Shown here piece after piece: positions 38,876-46,996 of a DNA stretch of 64,000 nt (positions are counted from its first letter, which is position 1; each line of letters starts with the position of its first letter). The notes under the pieces are model-generated. The model did not search any database. It worked only from the letters and a program-made list of their open reading frames with translations, and was not told the DNA's origin. A program made the translations under genes and the position numbers. The stretch covers positions 7,183 through 71,182 of the forward strand of contig CAYFPQ010000008.1 in the NCBI GenBank assembly GCA_964345005.1, given 5' to 3'. This stretch comes from JABMPJ01 sp964345005 (lineage in GTDB: Bacteria > Verrucomicrobiota > Kiritimatiellia > UBA8416 > JABMPJ01).

Positions 38876-39876
38876 GCGATCTAGCCATAGTCAGTTCTTC
38901 ACCGCATGCACATTCCGGATCGTCCGTGCGGCGGATTATGCTGGACGTGATCATCGCTCTGGTACCCGCGATGCTCGTGTCGGTCTACTTCTTCGGTTGG
39001 AATTCCGTGCGACTGATTCTCGCCTGCGTCATCACCTGTCTCGCTGCCGAGGCCGGCTCGCGCAAGTGGATGGGGCGTAACGTCGGGATCGACGACCTGA
39101 GCGCCGTGATCACCGGCATCCTGCTCGCATTCAACCTGCCGCCCAGTCTCCCGACCTGGATGGCCTGCGTTGGATCGGCGTTTGCCATCCTGATCGCAAA
39201 GCAGCTCTTTGGCGGCATCGGCTACAACCCCTTCAATCCCGCGCTGGCGGGACGCGTGATGCTCCTGATTTCGTTCCCGGTTTTCATGACCCGCTGGTCG
39301 CAGTGGACCATCCCCTCCCCGATCAACATGGACGCAATCACCACCGCCACGCCACTTGGTCTCGTGAAGACGACAGTCGGCAGCACGGGTGCACTTCCCT
39401 TCGATTTCAACGGTGCTACTATCCTGCAGCTTTTCGTCGGCCAACAGAATGGCTGTATTGGTGAAGTATCGGCAGCCGCGCTGCTGCTGGGCGGCATCTA
39501 CATGCTGTACCGTCGCTGCATCACGTGGCATATCCCCGTGGCATATATCGGAACCGTTGTGGCGTTCTCAGGGGTCCTCTGGCTGACCAACCAGGAGCAG
39601 AACCTCAATCCCATCTTCCACGTCCTCAGTGGCGGACTCATGCTCGGCGCCATTTTCATGGCGACGGACATGGTGACATCCCCTGTTACGAAGCGCGGCA
39701 TGCTGGTCTTCGGCGTCGGGTGCGGCGTTCTCACCATGCTCATCCGCAAGTGGGGCGGCTACCCCGAAGGCGTGAGCTTTGCGATTATCTTGATGAACGC
39801 TGTCACACCCCTGATCAACCGCGCTACGCGTCCGCGCGTGTTCGGCGCCCCGAAGGGAGGCCGGAAACAGTCATGA
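38872..39876 (+). CDS. rnfD: Rnf complex membrane subunit RnfD
   Basis: 334 residues with about nine membrane helices. NPFNPALAGRVMLLISFP and the following DAITTATPLGLVK (about 160) carry the threonine that takes a covalent FMN in RnfD/NqrB. It is thought to be part of the ion-pumping pathway. ATGA overlap with rnfG. Confidence 0.95.
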   Translation: MSDLAIVSSSPHAHSGSSVRRIMLDVIIALVPAMLVSVYFFGWNSVRLILACVITCLAAEAGSRKWMGRNVGIDDLSAVITGILLAFNLPPSLPTWMACVGSAFAILIAKQLFGGIGYNPFNPALAGRVMLLISFPVFMTRWSQWTIPSPINMDAITTATPLGLVKTTVGSTGALPFDFNGATILQLFVGQQNGCIGEVSAAALLLGGIYMLYRRCITWHIPVAYIGTVVAFSGVLWLTNQEQNLNPIFHVLSGGLMLGAIFMATDMVTSPVTKRGMLVFGVGCGVLTMLIRKWGGYPEGVSFAIILMNAVTPLINRATRPRVFGAPKGGRKQS

Positions 39877-40448
39877 TGGAATCCCTGAAACTCGTTATCG
39901 TGCTGACGGTCATCTGCAGCGTGGCAGGCGCCCTGCTAGCCGTCGTACACGACGTCACGGCCGAACCGATTGCAGCGGCTGCGCAGATGACCAAGGGAAC
40001 GGCTATCATGGAAGTGCTCCCTGAGTGCGACAACAACCCGGCCGAAGAGAGCACACAGATCGAACACAACGGTAGGACATGGACCTTTTTCGTGGCACGC
40101 AAAGCAGGACAGTTCGTTGGAGCGGCCTTCGAGAGCACGACATCGGCAGGCTACGGCGGCGACATCACGATCATGGCTGGTGTAACGGCTGAGAGTACCG
40201 TGCAGGGCATCCAAGTGCTCGCGCACAAGGAAACGCCCGGTCTCGGCGCCTGGATCGAAGACGAAGTGCAGTTCCGCAGCAAGTTTGCCGGCCGCTCCAT
40301 TGCCGACACGAAGTGGGCCGTCACCAAAGATGGTGGCGACATCGACCAGATCACTGCAGCCACGATCTCATCGCGTGCCGTCACCGAGGCCGTTAAGGCA
40401 GGTCTCGACGTCTTCACGGCAAACACGGCCGCCATTGCGGGGAACTGA
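39873..40448 (+). CDS. rnfG: Rnf complex FMN-binding subunit RnfG
   Basis: 191 residues. One N-terminal membrane helix (LVIVLTVICSVAGALLAVV), then a periplasmic FMN-binding domain with LAHKETPGLGAWI and DQITAATISSRAV (about 163); the threonine in TAATISS is the covalent FMN site (family form S/T-GAT). The first of two adjacent ATGs overlaps the rnfD stop; the second ATG three bases later is also possible. Confidence 0.95.
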   Translation: MMESLKLVIVLTVICSVAGALLAVVHDVTAEPIAAAAQMTKGTAIMEVLPECDNNPAEESTQIEHNGRTWTFFVARKAGQFVGAAFESTTSAGYGGDITIMAGVTAESTVQGIQVLAHKETPGLGAWIEDEVQFRSKFAGRSIADTKWAVTKDGGDIDQITAATISSRAVTEAVKAGLDVFTANTAAIAGN

Positions 40449-40451
40449 GTC

Positions 40452-41129
40452 ATGGGATTCTACAAAGAACTCGCCAAAGGTCTCTGGAAGGAGAACCCGA
40501 TTTTCCGTCTCGTCCTGGGAATGTGTCCTGCCCTGGCCGTCACGACCTCCGTCGAAAACAGCCTTGGCATGGGCGTGGCCGCGACTTTCGTTCTGATTTG
40601 CTCGAATATCGTCATCTCGGTCTTCCGCAACCTGATCCCAGCCAAGGTCAGAATCCCCTGCTTCATCGTGGTGATCGCAACCTTTGTGACGATTGTGGAC
40701 CTGATGATGGCCGGATTCCTTCCCGCGCTCCACAAGAGCCTTGGGCTCTTCATCCCGCTCATCGTGGTGAACTGTGTCATTCTTGGCCGTGCCGAGGCGT
40801 TTGCCTCGCGTCATCCGCTCTGGCTCTCGATTGCGGACGGCATCGGAATGGGCATCGGCTTCACCCTCGGCCTCACCGTACTCGGCGCCACACGCGAGAT
40901 CCTCGGTGCCGGTTCGATCACGGTCTGGGGCGACCTCAAGTGGACTGTCGCGGGCTATGAGCCGATGATTCTCATGATCCTGGCGCCAGGCGGGTTTATT
41001 GCACTGGGCTGCCTGCTCGGTGGCATGAATCACCTCCAAGCCATCGCCGCGAAGCGCAAGGGCACCATATTCGAGCCCCCGGCCCACCTCGACTGCCGTT
41101 CATGCGTGATGTGCAAGTTCGGGAAGTAA
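40452..41129 (+). CDS. rnfE: Rnf complex membrane subunit RnfE
   Basis: 225 residues, six membrane helices, beginning GFYKELAKGLWKENPIF with LGMCPALAVTTSVENSLGMG next, as in RnfE/NqrD. Its paired cysteines together with those of RnfA hold an intramembrane iron-sulfur cluster. The C-terminus (LDCRSCVMCKFGK) has an extra CRSCVMC motif. Last gene of the operon; no terminator is seen in the 68 bases before the convergent transposase gene. Confidence 0.95.
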   Translation: MGFYKELAKGLWKENPIFRLVLGMCPALAVTTSVENSLGMGVAATFVLICSNIVISVFRNLIPAKVRIPCFIVVIATFVTIVDLMMAGFLPALHKSLGLFIPLIVVNCVILGRAEAFASRHPLWLSIADGIGMGIGFTLGLTVLGATREILGAGSITVWGDLKWTVAGYEPMILMILAPGGFIALGCLLGGMNHLQAIAAKRKGTIFEPPAHLDCRSCVMCKFGK

Positions 41130-41197
41130 AGTCTCCTGCTGGTTGCAAGAGACGCGATGAAACCGATCCGCCGTACCCGCGGCGTATTCTCCGAGAG

Positions 41198-42145
41198 CTA
41201 ATTTCTCCGAGAGCGTCTGCGCAGTTGCCCCCCTGCGGGCTTGCCCGCAGGAGGCAAAGATCCCTTGAGCCCCAAACGATCGAAGAGATCCCTGATCGTG
41301 TCCATGCCGTACTCACTGAACGTCCCCACGTAATACTCATCCTTCCACACGCGGTTCTGCCCCATCAAGAACGCGAGGTTGTTGAGAAACGACAGCGCAA
41401 TCTCATCCGGACTCATCTCGACATTGCCCTTAATGGCCAGATGCACATGGTCGGGCATGACCGAAACAGCCTTGATCCCACATCCCTTCTTGCGGCCGAT
41501 CGCAAGACACGTATCCCGAATTGAGCCCATAAGCTCATAATCCACCAGACGTCGACGACCAGCCATAACCACGACCAGATGGAGCCCATACCAGTAGCGC
41601 CCACTCTGCGTGGCCACCGGCTCGGACAGCTCGACCGCTTCGTTCTCGATCGTGAAGGCCCTCATCTTCTCCACGTAACGTTGATCTACAAACCCCTCCT
41701 TGCGCACCTGCTTGCGGAGATACTTCTCCACGGTGGTGTCAATGTTCTCACCGAGAGAACGAAAGGATATCTTCCGACTAAAGCGAACCGGCGTGCCTGC
41801 CTGCCGAAGAGCGTGCTGAAGCCTGCCCTTGGTACGCGTGGTGCAGATGACAGGACTCACTTCGGGCTCAACATCGAAAAGAATCTGGACGCGATCGTTG
41901 TGGATGCGGTGTTCCGCCAGTGCCAACCCGTCAGAGCGCCAAGCTTCAGCACATTCCTGGATGGCATCCTTGGTTGTGAGAGGGAAAGACACTTCGTCGG
42001 AAAGCCATCCGGTCCAGTCGTAGCGGAGATGATGAACCTTGCGGACACTGCGAGGTGTGTAGATGGGACGCGGCTTCGCCAGCTCCCGGATCTTCTGCTC
42101 CAGCGACGCAAGGTCGCTGGGGGCATGTTCCTGCCCATCACGCAT
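41198..42145 (-). CDS. REP-associated Y1-type transposase-like protein with two HUH-fold halves
   Basis: 315 residues. The second half (about 185-290) is a recognisable IS200-like Y1 domain: YGLHLVVVMAG, then VSVMPDHVHLAIKG with the HUH pair (about 228-236), and tyrosines in EYYVGTFSEYG as nucleophile candidates. The first half (about 40-160) has the same strand/helix order (RYDWTGWLSDEV, HRIHNDRVQILFDV, then a helix and VEKYLRKQVRKEGFV) but the HUH histidines appear as DRVQ, so this half would be inactive. It could nick and join single-stranded DNA at hairpins. The last residues (SLPPAGKPAGG) are encoded by one of two identical flanking hairpins. Single-domain REP transposases are usually 150-240 residues. 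Confidence 0.7.
   Translation of the reverse strand: MRDGQEHAPSDLASLEQKIRELAKPRPIYTPRSVRKVHHLRYDWTGWLSDEVSFPLTTKDAIQECAEAWRSDGLALAEHRIHNDRVQILFDVEPEVSPVICTTRTKGRLQHALRQAGTPVRFSRKISFRSLGENIDTTVEKYLRKQVRKEGFVDQRYVEKMRAFTIENEAVELSEPVATQSGRYWYGLHLVVVMAGRRRLVDYELMGSIRDTCLAIGRKKGCGIKAVSVMPDHVHLAIKGNVEMSPDEIALSFLNNLAFLMGQNRVWKDEYYVGTFSEYGMDTIRDLFDRLGLKGSLPPAGKPAGGQLRRRSRRN
41228..41262. repeat. REP hairpin, downstream copy (inside the transposase gene end)
   Basis: CTGCGGGCTTGCCCGCAG (41233-41250) is a perfect 8-base stem with TT loop, followed by GAGGCAAAGATCC. The whole roughly 35-base segment is identical to 42360-42394 on the other side of the transposase gene. Confidence 0.9.
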
Positions 42146-42164
42146 TCAGCACCACGCTCCTAAT

Positions 42165-42390
42165 CCCCCCTACTTGCCAACAACTCTGCACCTGTCCCAC
42201 CCCCCTGCGCACTTGCCAACAACTCTGCACCTGTCCCACCCCCCTGCGCACTTGCCAACACCCCTGCACCTGTCCCCACCCCCCTGCGCACTTGCCAACG
42301 GCCCCGCACCTGTCCCCGCCCCCCCGCGGGCTTGCCCACACCCCTGCACCTGTCCCCGCCCCCCCTGCGGGCTTGCCCGCAGGAGGCAAA
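42165..42390. repeat. Tandem array of 39-41-base units ending in a REP hairpin
   Basis: The core CTTGCC recurs with periods of 39, 39, 40, 40 and 41 bases. The unit reads CTGCGCACTTGCCAAC, then a C-rich spacer with TGCACCTGTCCC. The right-most unit is the full REP hairpin CTGCGGGCTTGCCCGCAG (42365-42382); units further left progressively lose the hairpin's right arm. The array lies just upstream of the transposase start and downstream of the DUF1638 gene. It is not a CRISPR array because spacers are repeated too. Confidence 0.9.
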
Positions 42391-42435
42391 GATCCTTCTG
42401 CTGCCGAGGCATCGGGGAGCCCGTCCGGAGCACCT

Positions 42436-43161
42436 TCATCCCTCGACCGGGACCGAGCGGATCACCTGTTCGTCGTTCGTGCCTTCGATCTTGTGATCAG
42501 GACCCACGATCAGGAAATCATCACTATTCCATTCGCCGTTTACGAAGCGCTTGATGAGGCCGGTGTCGCCTTCAAGGCGGTCAAAGCGCCAGTTCAGCCA
42601 CTCGGCACATTCTTTCGTGTACGCTTCATAGGCTTCAGTGTTGCCCACACCGCAGTCAATATAGGCCGCCGTGCTGTATTCGCGGAACCACGCCTGCTCC
42701 ATCTCCATGAGATACTCGGCATTATCCTCACCATACTGCTCCACGTATTGACGATAGGTCGCCTCGTAGCGATCCTTGCCGGGCGCCGGATGATTCTCGA
42801 TCCAACCGGGGGTATACCAATAGGTGCCGGGGTTCTCGTCGAAATAGGTCCGGTAACGCTGTCGAGATCCAAGAAAGTGCGTAATGCAGTCGTGTCCCTT
42901 CACCACCACCAGCTTCGTATGACGAGCTGTGACACCCTCAATACCTTTGCTGCAAAACCCGTAGCCCAGCAGAATAGCATCGAACTTCTCGGGCACGGCA
43001 TCAGCCGCGCGCTGCACTTCGCGTTGGAGCGCTTCCGGCTCTTCGTGCAGACCCCACTCGAGAAACTGAAGGTCGAAGGCGTGCGGCGAGAGCGCTGCGT
43101 AATAGCTCAGTTCGCGCCACATTACGTTACAGGCTATAACCTTGAGGTTCATCGAGAGCAT
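42436..43161 (-). CDS. DUF1638 family protein
   Basis: 241 residues (or 238 from the ATG at 43152, MNLKVIACNVMWRELSYY). The family features AILLGYGFCSKGIEGV, VVVKGHDCITHFLGSR and PGTYWYTPGWIE are all present. DUF1638 proteins occur near corrinoid and methyltransferase genes in anaerobes; the conserved cysteine and histidines suggest metal or cofactor binding but the activity is unknown. It lies 54 bases after the PurF-like gene on the same strand, so the two are probably one unit. It is about 10% longer at the C-terminus than I expect. Confidence 0.8.
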   Translation of the reverse strand: MLSMNLKVIACNVMWRELSYYAALSPHAFDLQFLEWGLHEEPEALQREVQRAADAVPEKFDAILLGYGFCSKGIEGVTARHTKLVVVKGHDCITHFLGSRQRYRTYFDENPGTYWYTPGWIENHPAPGKDRYEATYRQYVEQYGEDNAEYLMEMEQAWFREYSTAAYIDCGVGNTEAYEAYTKECAEWLNWRFDRLEGDTGLIKRFVNGEWNSDDFLIVGPDHKIEGTNDEQVIRSVPVEG

Positions 43162-43215
43162 CCTGTGAAATGCAGCGGAGCGCGGTCAAGTCACGGTGCG
43201 GACGTATCCCGCCGT

Positions 43216-44637
43216 CTACTTGCAGCCCTCACACCCATCCCAACAGTAGGTGCACAGTTTGTTCTTCGGCAAGCCAATCGCATCTACCAGGTCGTCCAGT
43301 TTCTGGAACTGTAGCGACGACAGGCGCAGGCGGACACGAATCCGCTCCACCATCTCCTCGTACTCCGGTGTGGTGCAATCCGCATAGACCTCGGGTCTCT
43401 CGGTGTTCTCGTCGCCTTCCATCTCACGAATGGCCTTGCGGGTAGCGAGGTCGAGGATAGAACGCGAGCGCGAGAAGTTCAGAAACTTGCAGCCATACAC
43501 AAGCGGAGGACAGGCCGGGCGCATATGCACTTCTTTCGCCCCGTAATCGAATACCCGTTGAACGATGTCCTGCAGCTGGGTACCGCGCACGATGGAGTCT
43601 TCGCAGAACAGCAGGCGCTGCCCCTTCAGCAGCTCGGGGATCGGAATCAGTTTCATGCGGGCCACGAGATCGCGGATCTCCTGGACTTGCGGCATGAAGC
43701 TGCGCGGCCAGGTTGGGGTGTACTTGACGAACGGCCGGCGATACGGCACGCCCGCCTCGATCGCGTACCCGATGGCATGGGCNNNNNNNNNNGTACCCGA
43801 ATCCGGGATACCCGCGACGATATCGACCTCGTGGGAGTCGTTCCGCGCCAGTGCGGCACCGCAACGGTTGCGCGAATCCTCTACGTTGATCCCTTCGTAG
43901 TGAGAAGACGGGTATCCATAGTAGACCCACAGGAACGAGCATATCTGCATCTCGTCGTTGGGCGTCTTGAGCTGTTCAACGCCGTCGGCCGTCAGCCGCA
44001 CGATTTCGCCGGGTCCGAGGTAGCGTTCCACCTCGTAGTCCAGGTTTGGAAAGGCGCAGGTCTCGAACGCTGCCGCGTGTGCGCCCTGCTTCTTGCCGAT
44101 CACGATGGGGGTACGTCCCAGCCTGTCGCGCGCAGCGTAGATCCCACTGTCCGCCAGAATGAGAATAGAGCAGGAGCCCTCGATCTGCGCTTGCGCCTTC
44201 TCGATCCCCGCTTCGAAGGAGTCCTCTTCGTTGATCAACGTTGCGACCAGTTCGGTCGGGTTCACGTAGTTGGCAGCGATTTCCGCAAAGTGGGTATGCT
44301 TCTTCTTGTAGGCTTTAGCGGCCAGCTCCTCTGCGTTCTGGACCACGCCGACGGTCGCGATGGCGTAGTTGCCCAGGTGCGAGCCAATCAGGATGGGTTG
44401 ATCTTCATAATCACTGATCACACCGATGCCCAACGGACCGTGCATGTTTTTGATGTTGTCATCGAACTTGGAGCGGAACTGTGCGTTCGTGATGTCGTGA
44501 ATGTGCCGCGCGAAGCCGTCACTGCTCAGTACTGCCATGCCGCCGCGCTGTGTGCCGAGATGCGACTGGTAGTCTGTCCCGAAGAATAGGTCCTGAATGC
44601 AATCTTCCTTTGCGGCGACGCCAAAGAATCCGCCCAT
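43216..44637 (-). CDS. PurF-like amidophosphoribosyltransferase without the N-terminal catalytic cysteine, interrupted by an assembly gap
   Basis: About 470 residues. The overall layout is glutamine PRPP amidotransferase: an N-terminal Ntn-type domain (SHLGTQRGGMAVLSSDG near 25-41), then the phosphoribosyltransferase domain with VYYGYPSSHYEGINVE, GIPDSG, and the PRPP loop LLFCEDSIVRGTQ (about 375). The start MGGFFGV has glycine where active PurF has the cysteine nucleophile directly after Met (MCGVFG). The C-terminus has CTYCWDGCEGCK, a possible metal or Fe-S site. The start at 44637 is chosen because it aligns with PurF. Without the cysteine it should not split glutamine. Gap at 43783-43792. 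Confidence 0.85.
   Translation of the reverse strand: MGGFFGVAAKEDCIQDLFFGTDYQSHLGTQRGGMAVLSSDGFARHIHDITNAQFRSKFDDNIKNMHGPLGIGVISDYEDQPILIGSHLGNYAIATVGVVQNAEELAAKAYKKKHTHFAEIAANYVNPTELVATLINEEDSFEAGIEKAQAQIEGSCSILILADSGIYAARDRLGRTPIVIGKKQGAHAAAFETCAFPNLDYEVERYLGPGEIVRLTADGVEQLKTPNDEMQICSFLWVYYGYPSSHYEGINVEDSRNRCGAALARNDSHEVDIVAGIPDSGXXXXAHAIGYAIEAGVPYRRPFVKYTPTWPRSFMPQVQEIRDLVARMKLIPIPELLKGQRLLFCEDSIVRGTQLQDIVQRVFDYGAKEVHMRPACPPLVYGCKFLNFSRSRSILDLATRKAIREMEGDENTERPEVYADCTTPEYEEMVERIRVRLRLSSLQFQKLDDLVDAIGLPKNKLCTYCWDGCEGCK
43783..43792. other. Assembly gap (10 N) inside the PurF-like gene
   Basis: Coding sequence before the gap ends GIPDSG plus AC and resumes GCCCATGCCATC (AHAIGYA). One missing base would give PDSGTAHAIGYA, the normal PurF motif, so the ten N probably stand for a single base. 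Confidence 0.85.
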
Positions 44638-44835
44638 GATATTACTCCCTCTAGTGATGCGATTGTTGCGAGCCAGCCAGCTATGTGACAATGGCAGAAG
44701 AACTGCAAGCGGTCAAGAAATTGGCGATTCCGCGGTTGACCAACGGATGAATAAACGATAAATGACCTCAACGCTCATGTTATGTGATGCGTGCCGCGCT
44801 CTTTCAGGGCGCGAAAACACCAAAAGGAGGGATCC

Positions 44836-46134
44836 ATGTTCAGAACCAGTTCTATCATGTGGACGGGAGTTCTCGTCCTCGCATCCTTCATGGCCGTGAC
44901 GGTCATGGGCGAAGGCGAAGAGCAGCCCGAATCGCTCCTCGACGCCTTGACGGCTGGAACCGTCAAAGTGGACGCGCGCCTGCGTTACGAACATGCCGAG
45001 GCCGATGGCCAGGACGAGTCGGACGCACTCACGGTGCGGACGCGCCTGGGATACACCACCGCGCCCTATAAGGGCGTGAGCGCCACTGTTGAGTTCGAGG
45101 ACGTCTCCTCGCTCACCGGTGACGACGACTACAACCAGGCCGGTCTGAATCCCGAAGGTGCCGGCAAGACGGTCATCGCCGATGTCGAGGGAACAGAGCT
45201 GAACCAGGCCTACCTCGATGTGGTCTGCCCACTCAGCAAGGGTACAGCGCGAGTCGGACGTCAACGGATCATCCTTGGCAACGCCCGCTTCATCGGCAAC
45301 GTTGGCTGGCGCCAGAACGAGCAGACCTACGATGCCATCCGCCTCGACGCACCCGAGATCGCCGGTGTGAAGGCCACCTATGCCTATATCGACTCCGTTC
45401 GACGCATTTTCGGCCAGGACAACGGTTCCGAGCCTGAGGGCGCGGCCGGCAATGCGGCTACATACGACTCTGACTCGCACCTTCTTAACCTCGGCTTCTC
45501 GCCATGCGAGCATTTCTCGGCCACGGCCTATGCCTACTTGCTTGACCTGGGTCCCGGTGCAGTTGGCCGCGCCAACTCAAGTGACACCTACGGCATCTCC
45601 GCATGCCTTGGGCACACGTTCGAGAACGGAGTCAAGACCGGGGCAACACTGGAATACGCCCAGCAGCGCGACAACGATGCAACCACTGCCGGTGTCGACT
45701 ACGATGCCGACTACATCATGGCGGACATTTCGGCAGGAATGAAGAACGTGGGCCTCGGCCTCGGGTACGAGCTACTCGGCAGCGACAACGGCAGCCAGTT
45801 CCGCACCCCTCTGGCCACGGGCCACAAGTTCAACGGTTGGGCTGACGTCTTTCTGACCGCTCCGGCGGAGGGCCTGCAGGACACGTATGCATACATTAAG
45901 CTCAAGTGCCCGAAGGACTTCATGCCCACGATCAAGATTGTCTACCACGACTTCGAGTCGGATGAAGGCGGCATCTCGTACGGCGACGAGATCGATGTCG
46001 TCGCCACGAAGAAGTGCAACGATCGCCTCACGCTGATCGCCAAGTACGCCAACTACCAGGCCGACGGCGGCACCGACAACCCGCGCGCCAACGATGTCGA
46101 GCGCATCTCGGTGCAGGCCGGGCTGACGTTCTAG
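44836..46134 (+). CDS. Outer-membrane porin-like beta-barrel protein
   Basis: 432 residues from the ATG at 44836, preceded by AAAGGAGGGA. A signal peptide (MWTGVLVLASFMAVTVMG) is followed by alternating aromatic/polar strands throughout, for example KVDARLRYEHAEADG, GVSATVEFEDVSSL and RVGRQRIILGNARFIGN; the last residue is phenylalanine (VQAGLTF), the C-terminal signature of outer-membrane barrels. RVGRQRI with a WRQNEQTYDAIRL stretch resembles alginate-export/OprB-like porins. The gene is convergent with another barrel gene and divergent from the PurF-like gene. Confidence 0.82.
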   Translation: MFRTSSIMWTGVLVLASFMAVTVMGEGEEQPESLLDALTAGTVKVDARLRYEHAEADGQDESDALTVRTRLGYTTAPYKGVSATVEFEDVSSLTGDDDYNQAGLNPEGAGKTVIADVEGTELNQAYLDVVCPLSKGTARVGRQRIILGNARFIGNVGWRQNEQTYDAIRLDAPEIAGVKATYAYIDSVRRIFGQDNGSEPEGAAGNAATYDSDSHLLNLGFSPCEHFSATAYAYLLDLGPGAVGRANSSDTYGISACLGHTFENGVKTGATLEYAQQRDNDATTAGVDYDADYIMADISAGMKNVGLGLGYELLGSDNGSQFRTPLATGHKFNGWADVFLTAPAEGLQDTYAYIKLKCPKDFMPTIKIVYHDFESDEGGISYGDEIDVVATKKCNDRLTLIAKYANYQADGGTDNPRANDVERISVQAGLTF

Positions 46135-46286
46135 GCCCTGCCTGACAGGGAAAGGCAGGGCCCGCTCTCCGTAGCGGGCCGGGCGCAAGTCAGAGAATAC
46201 AGGGAGACAGGGAAGCGATTCTCGCTGCTCTGTCGCAAGACATGTTCAGCCCTTGCTTGCGGCCCGCTCGGAGAGCGGGCCCTACC
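46134..46286. repeat. Hairpin and second REP-like inverted pair
   Basis: GGCCCTGCCT (46134-46143) pairs with AGGCAGGGCC (46153-46162). A variant of the GGGCCCGCTCTCC unit at 46154-46182 and its inverse GGCCCGCTCGGAGAGCGGGC at 46261-46280 (followed by CCTACC) form the same inverted arrangement as at 17243-17326. They fill the space between two convergent outer-membrane protein genes and may serve as bidirectional ends of transcription. Confidence 0.8.
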
Positions 46287-46300
46287 AGCACTTAGCAGCC

Positions 46301-46810
46301 TCAGAAGAACCAGCGCGTGCTCATGCGGATGGCCCAGTCGATCGGGTCGTCGTAGCCGTTGTAGACGTCTTCCGTGGCGTACTGAAGGGCGAGGTCGAAA
46401 CCGATCGCGGCATAGTCGATGAAGAAGTACTTCATTCCCCCCCATGCCTCGATCTCGGCATAGCTGTCATGCTTCGTTCCGACATCTGACCAACCCATGC
46501 CGATCCCAAGCCCCACGTGCGGCACCATCGGTCCCCCCATGTCGAAGTTGTACTCGGTGAAGAGCCCCAGAGAGATGTCGCGGTTTCCGCTGCCACGTAG
46601 CGCCACCCCGCCATAGACGCCTGCCTCGATGCCGTCTACGACGAAGTGTCCGTAACGGCTGTCCAACATGAGACCGAGATGCTCACCGTTGTCGTCCAAT
46701 AGACCGCCGATGCCGAACTCCCGGACCCCCTGCACCATCAGCGGCTGCGCCGCAACCGCCACCGAAACCATAGCCATGAGCCCCGCCGCAAGCGCTACAA
46801 AACGTTTCAT
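46301..46810 (-). CDS. Small outer-membrane beta-barrel protein
   Basis: 169 residues from the ATG at 46810 (AAGGTGGGGGT upstream). Signal peptide MKRFVALAAGLMAMVSVAVAA. The mature part is made of amphipathic strands (GLMLDSRYGHFVVDG, ISLGLFTEYNF, HVGLGIGMGWSDV, AIGFDLALQY) and ends in phenylalanine (RMSTRWFF), the outer-membrane insertion signal. About eight strands are expected. Function unknown; no partner genes. Confidence 0.75.
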   Translation of the reverse strand: MKRFVALAAGLMAMVSVAVAAQPLMVQGVREFGIGGLLDDNGEHLGLMLDSRYGHFVVDGIEAGVYGGVALRGSGNRDISLGLFTEYNFDMGGPMVPHVGLGIGMGWSDVGTKHDSYAEIEAWGGMKYFFIDYAAIGFDLALQYATEDVYNGYDDPIDWAIRMSTRWFF

Positions 46811-46996
46811 ACCCCCACCTTCCTCACTGGTTGGGTCCAGCATACGTTCCGCCCGCGGGCATTCAATCAAAAAAGGCCACCTTTAGGACTTGCAGTAACC
46901 GCATCATTATGGCTCAATACCGCGCTTCTGCGGCGCGTGCGGCCATGAGTTCACGCCGCTTTTTCATTTGGCACAACAGGAGGGAGCCAGACAGAC

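Noticed and set aside
42165..42390. CRISPR array
   Set aside because: The period is constant, but the whole unit is repeated, no unique spacers exist and no cas genes are near.
42055..43314. 419-codon plus-strand frame with CTCPTPLRTCQQL repeats
   Set aside because: It reads through the tandem array and then antisense to the DUF1638 gene.
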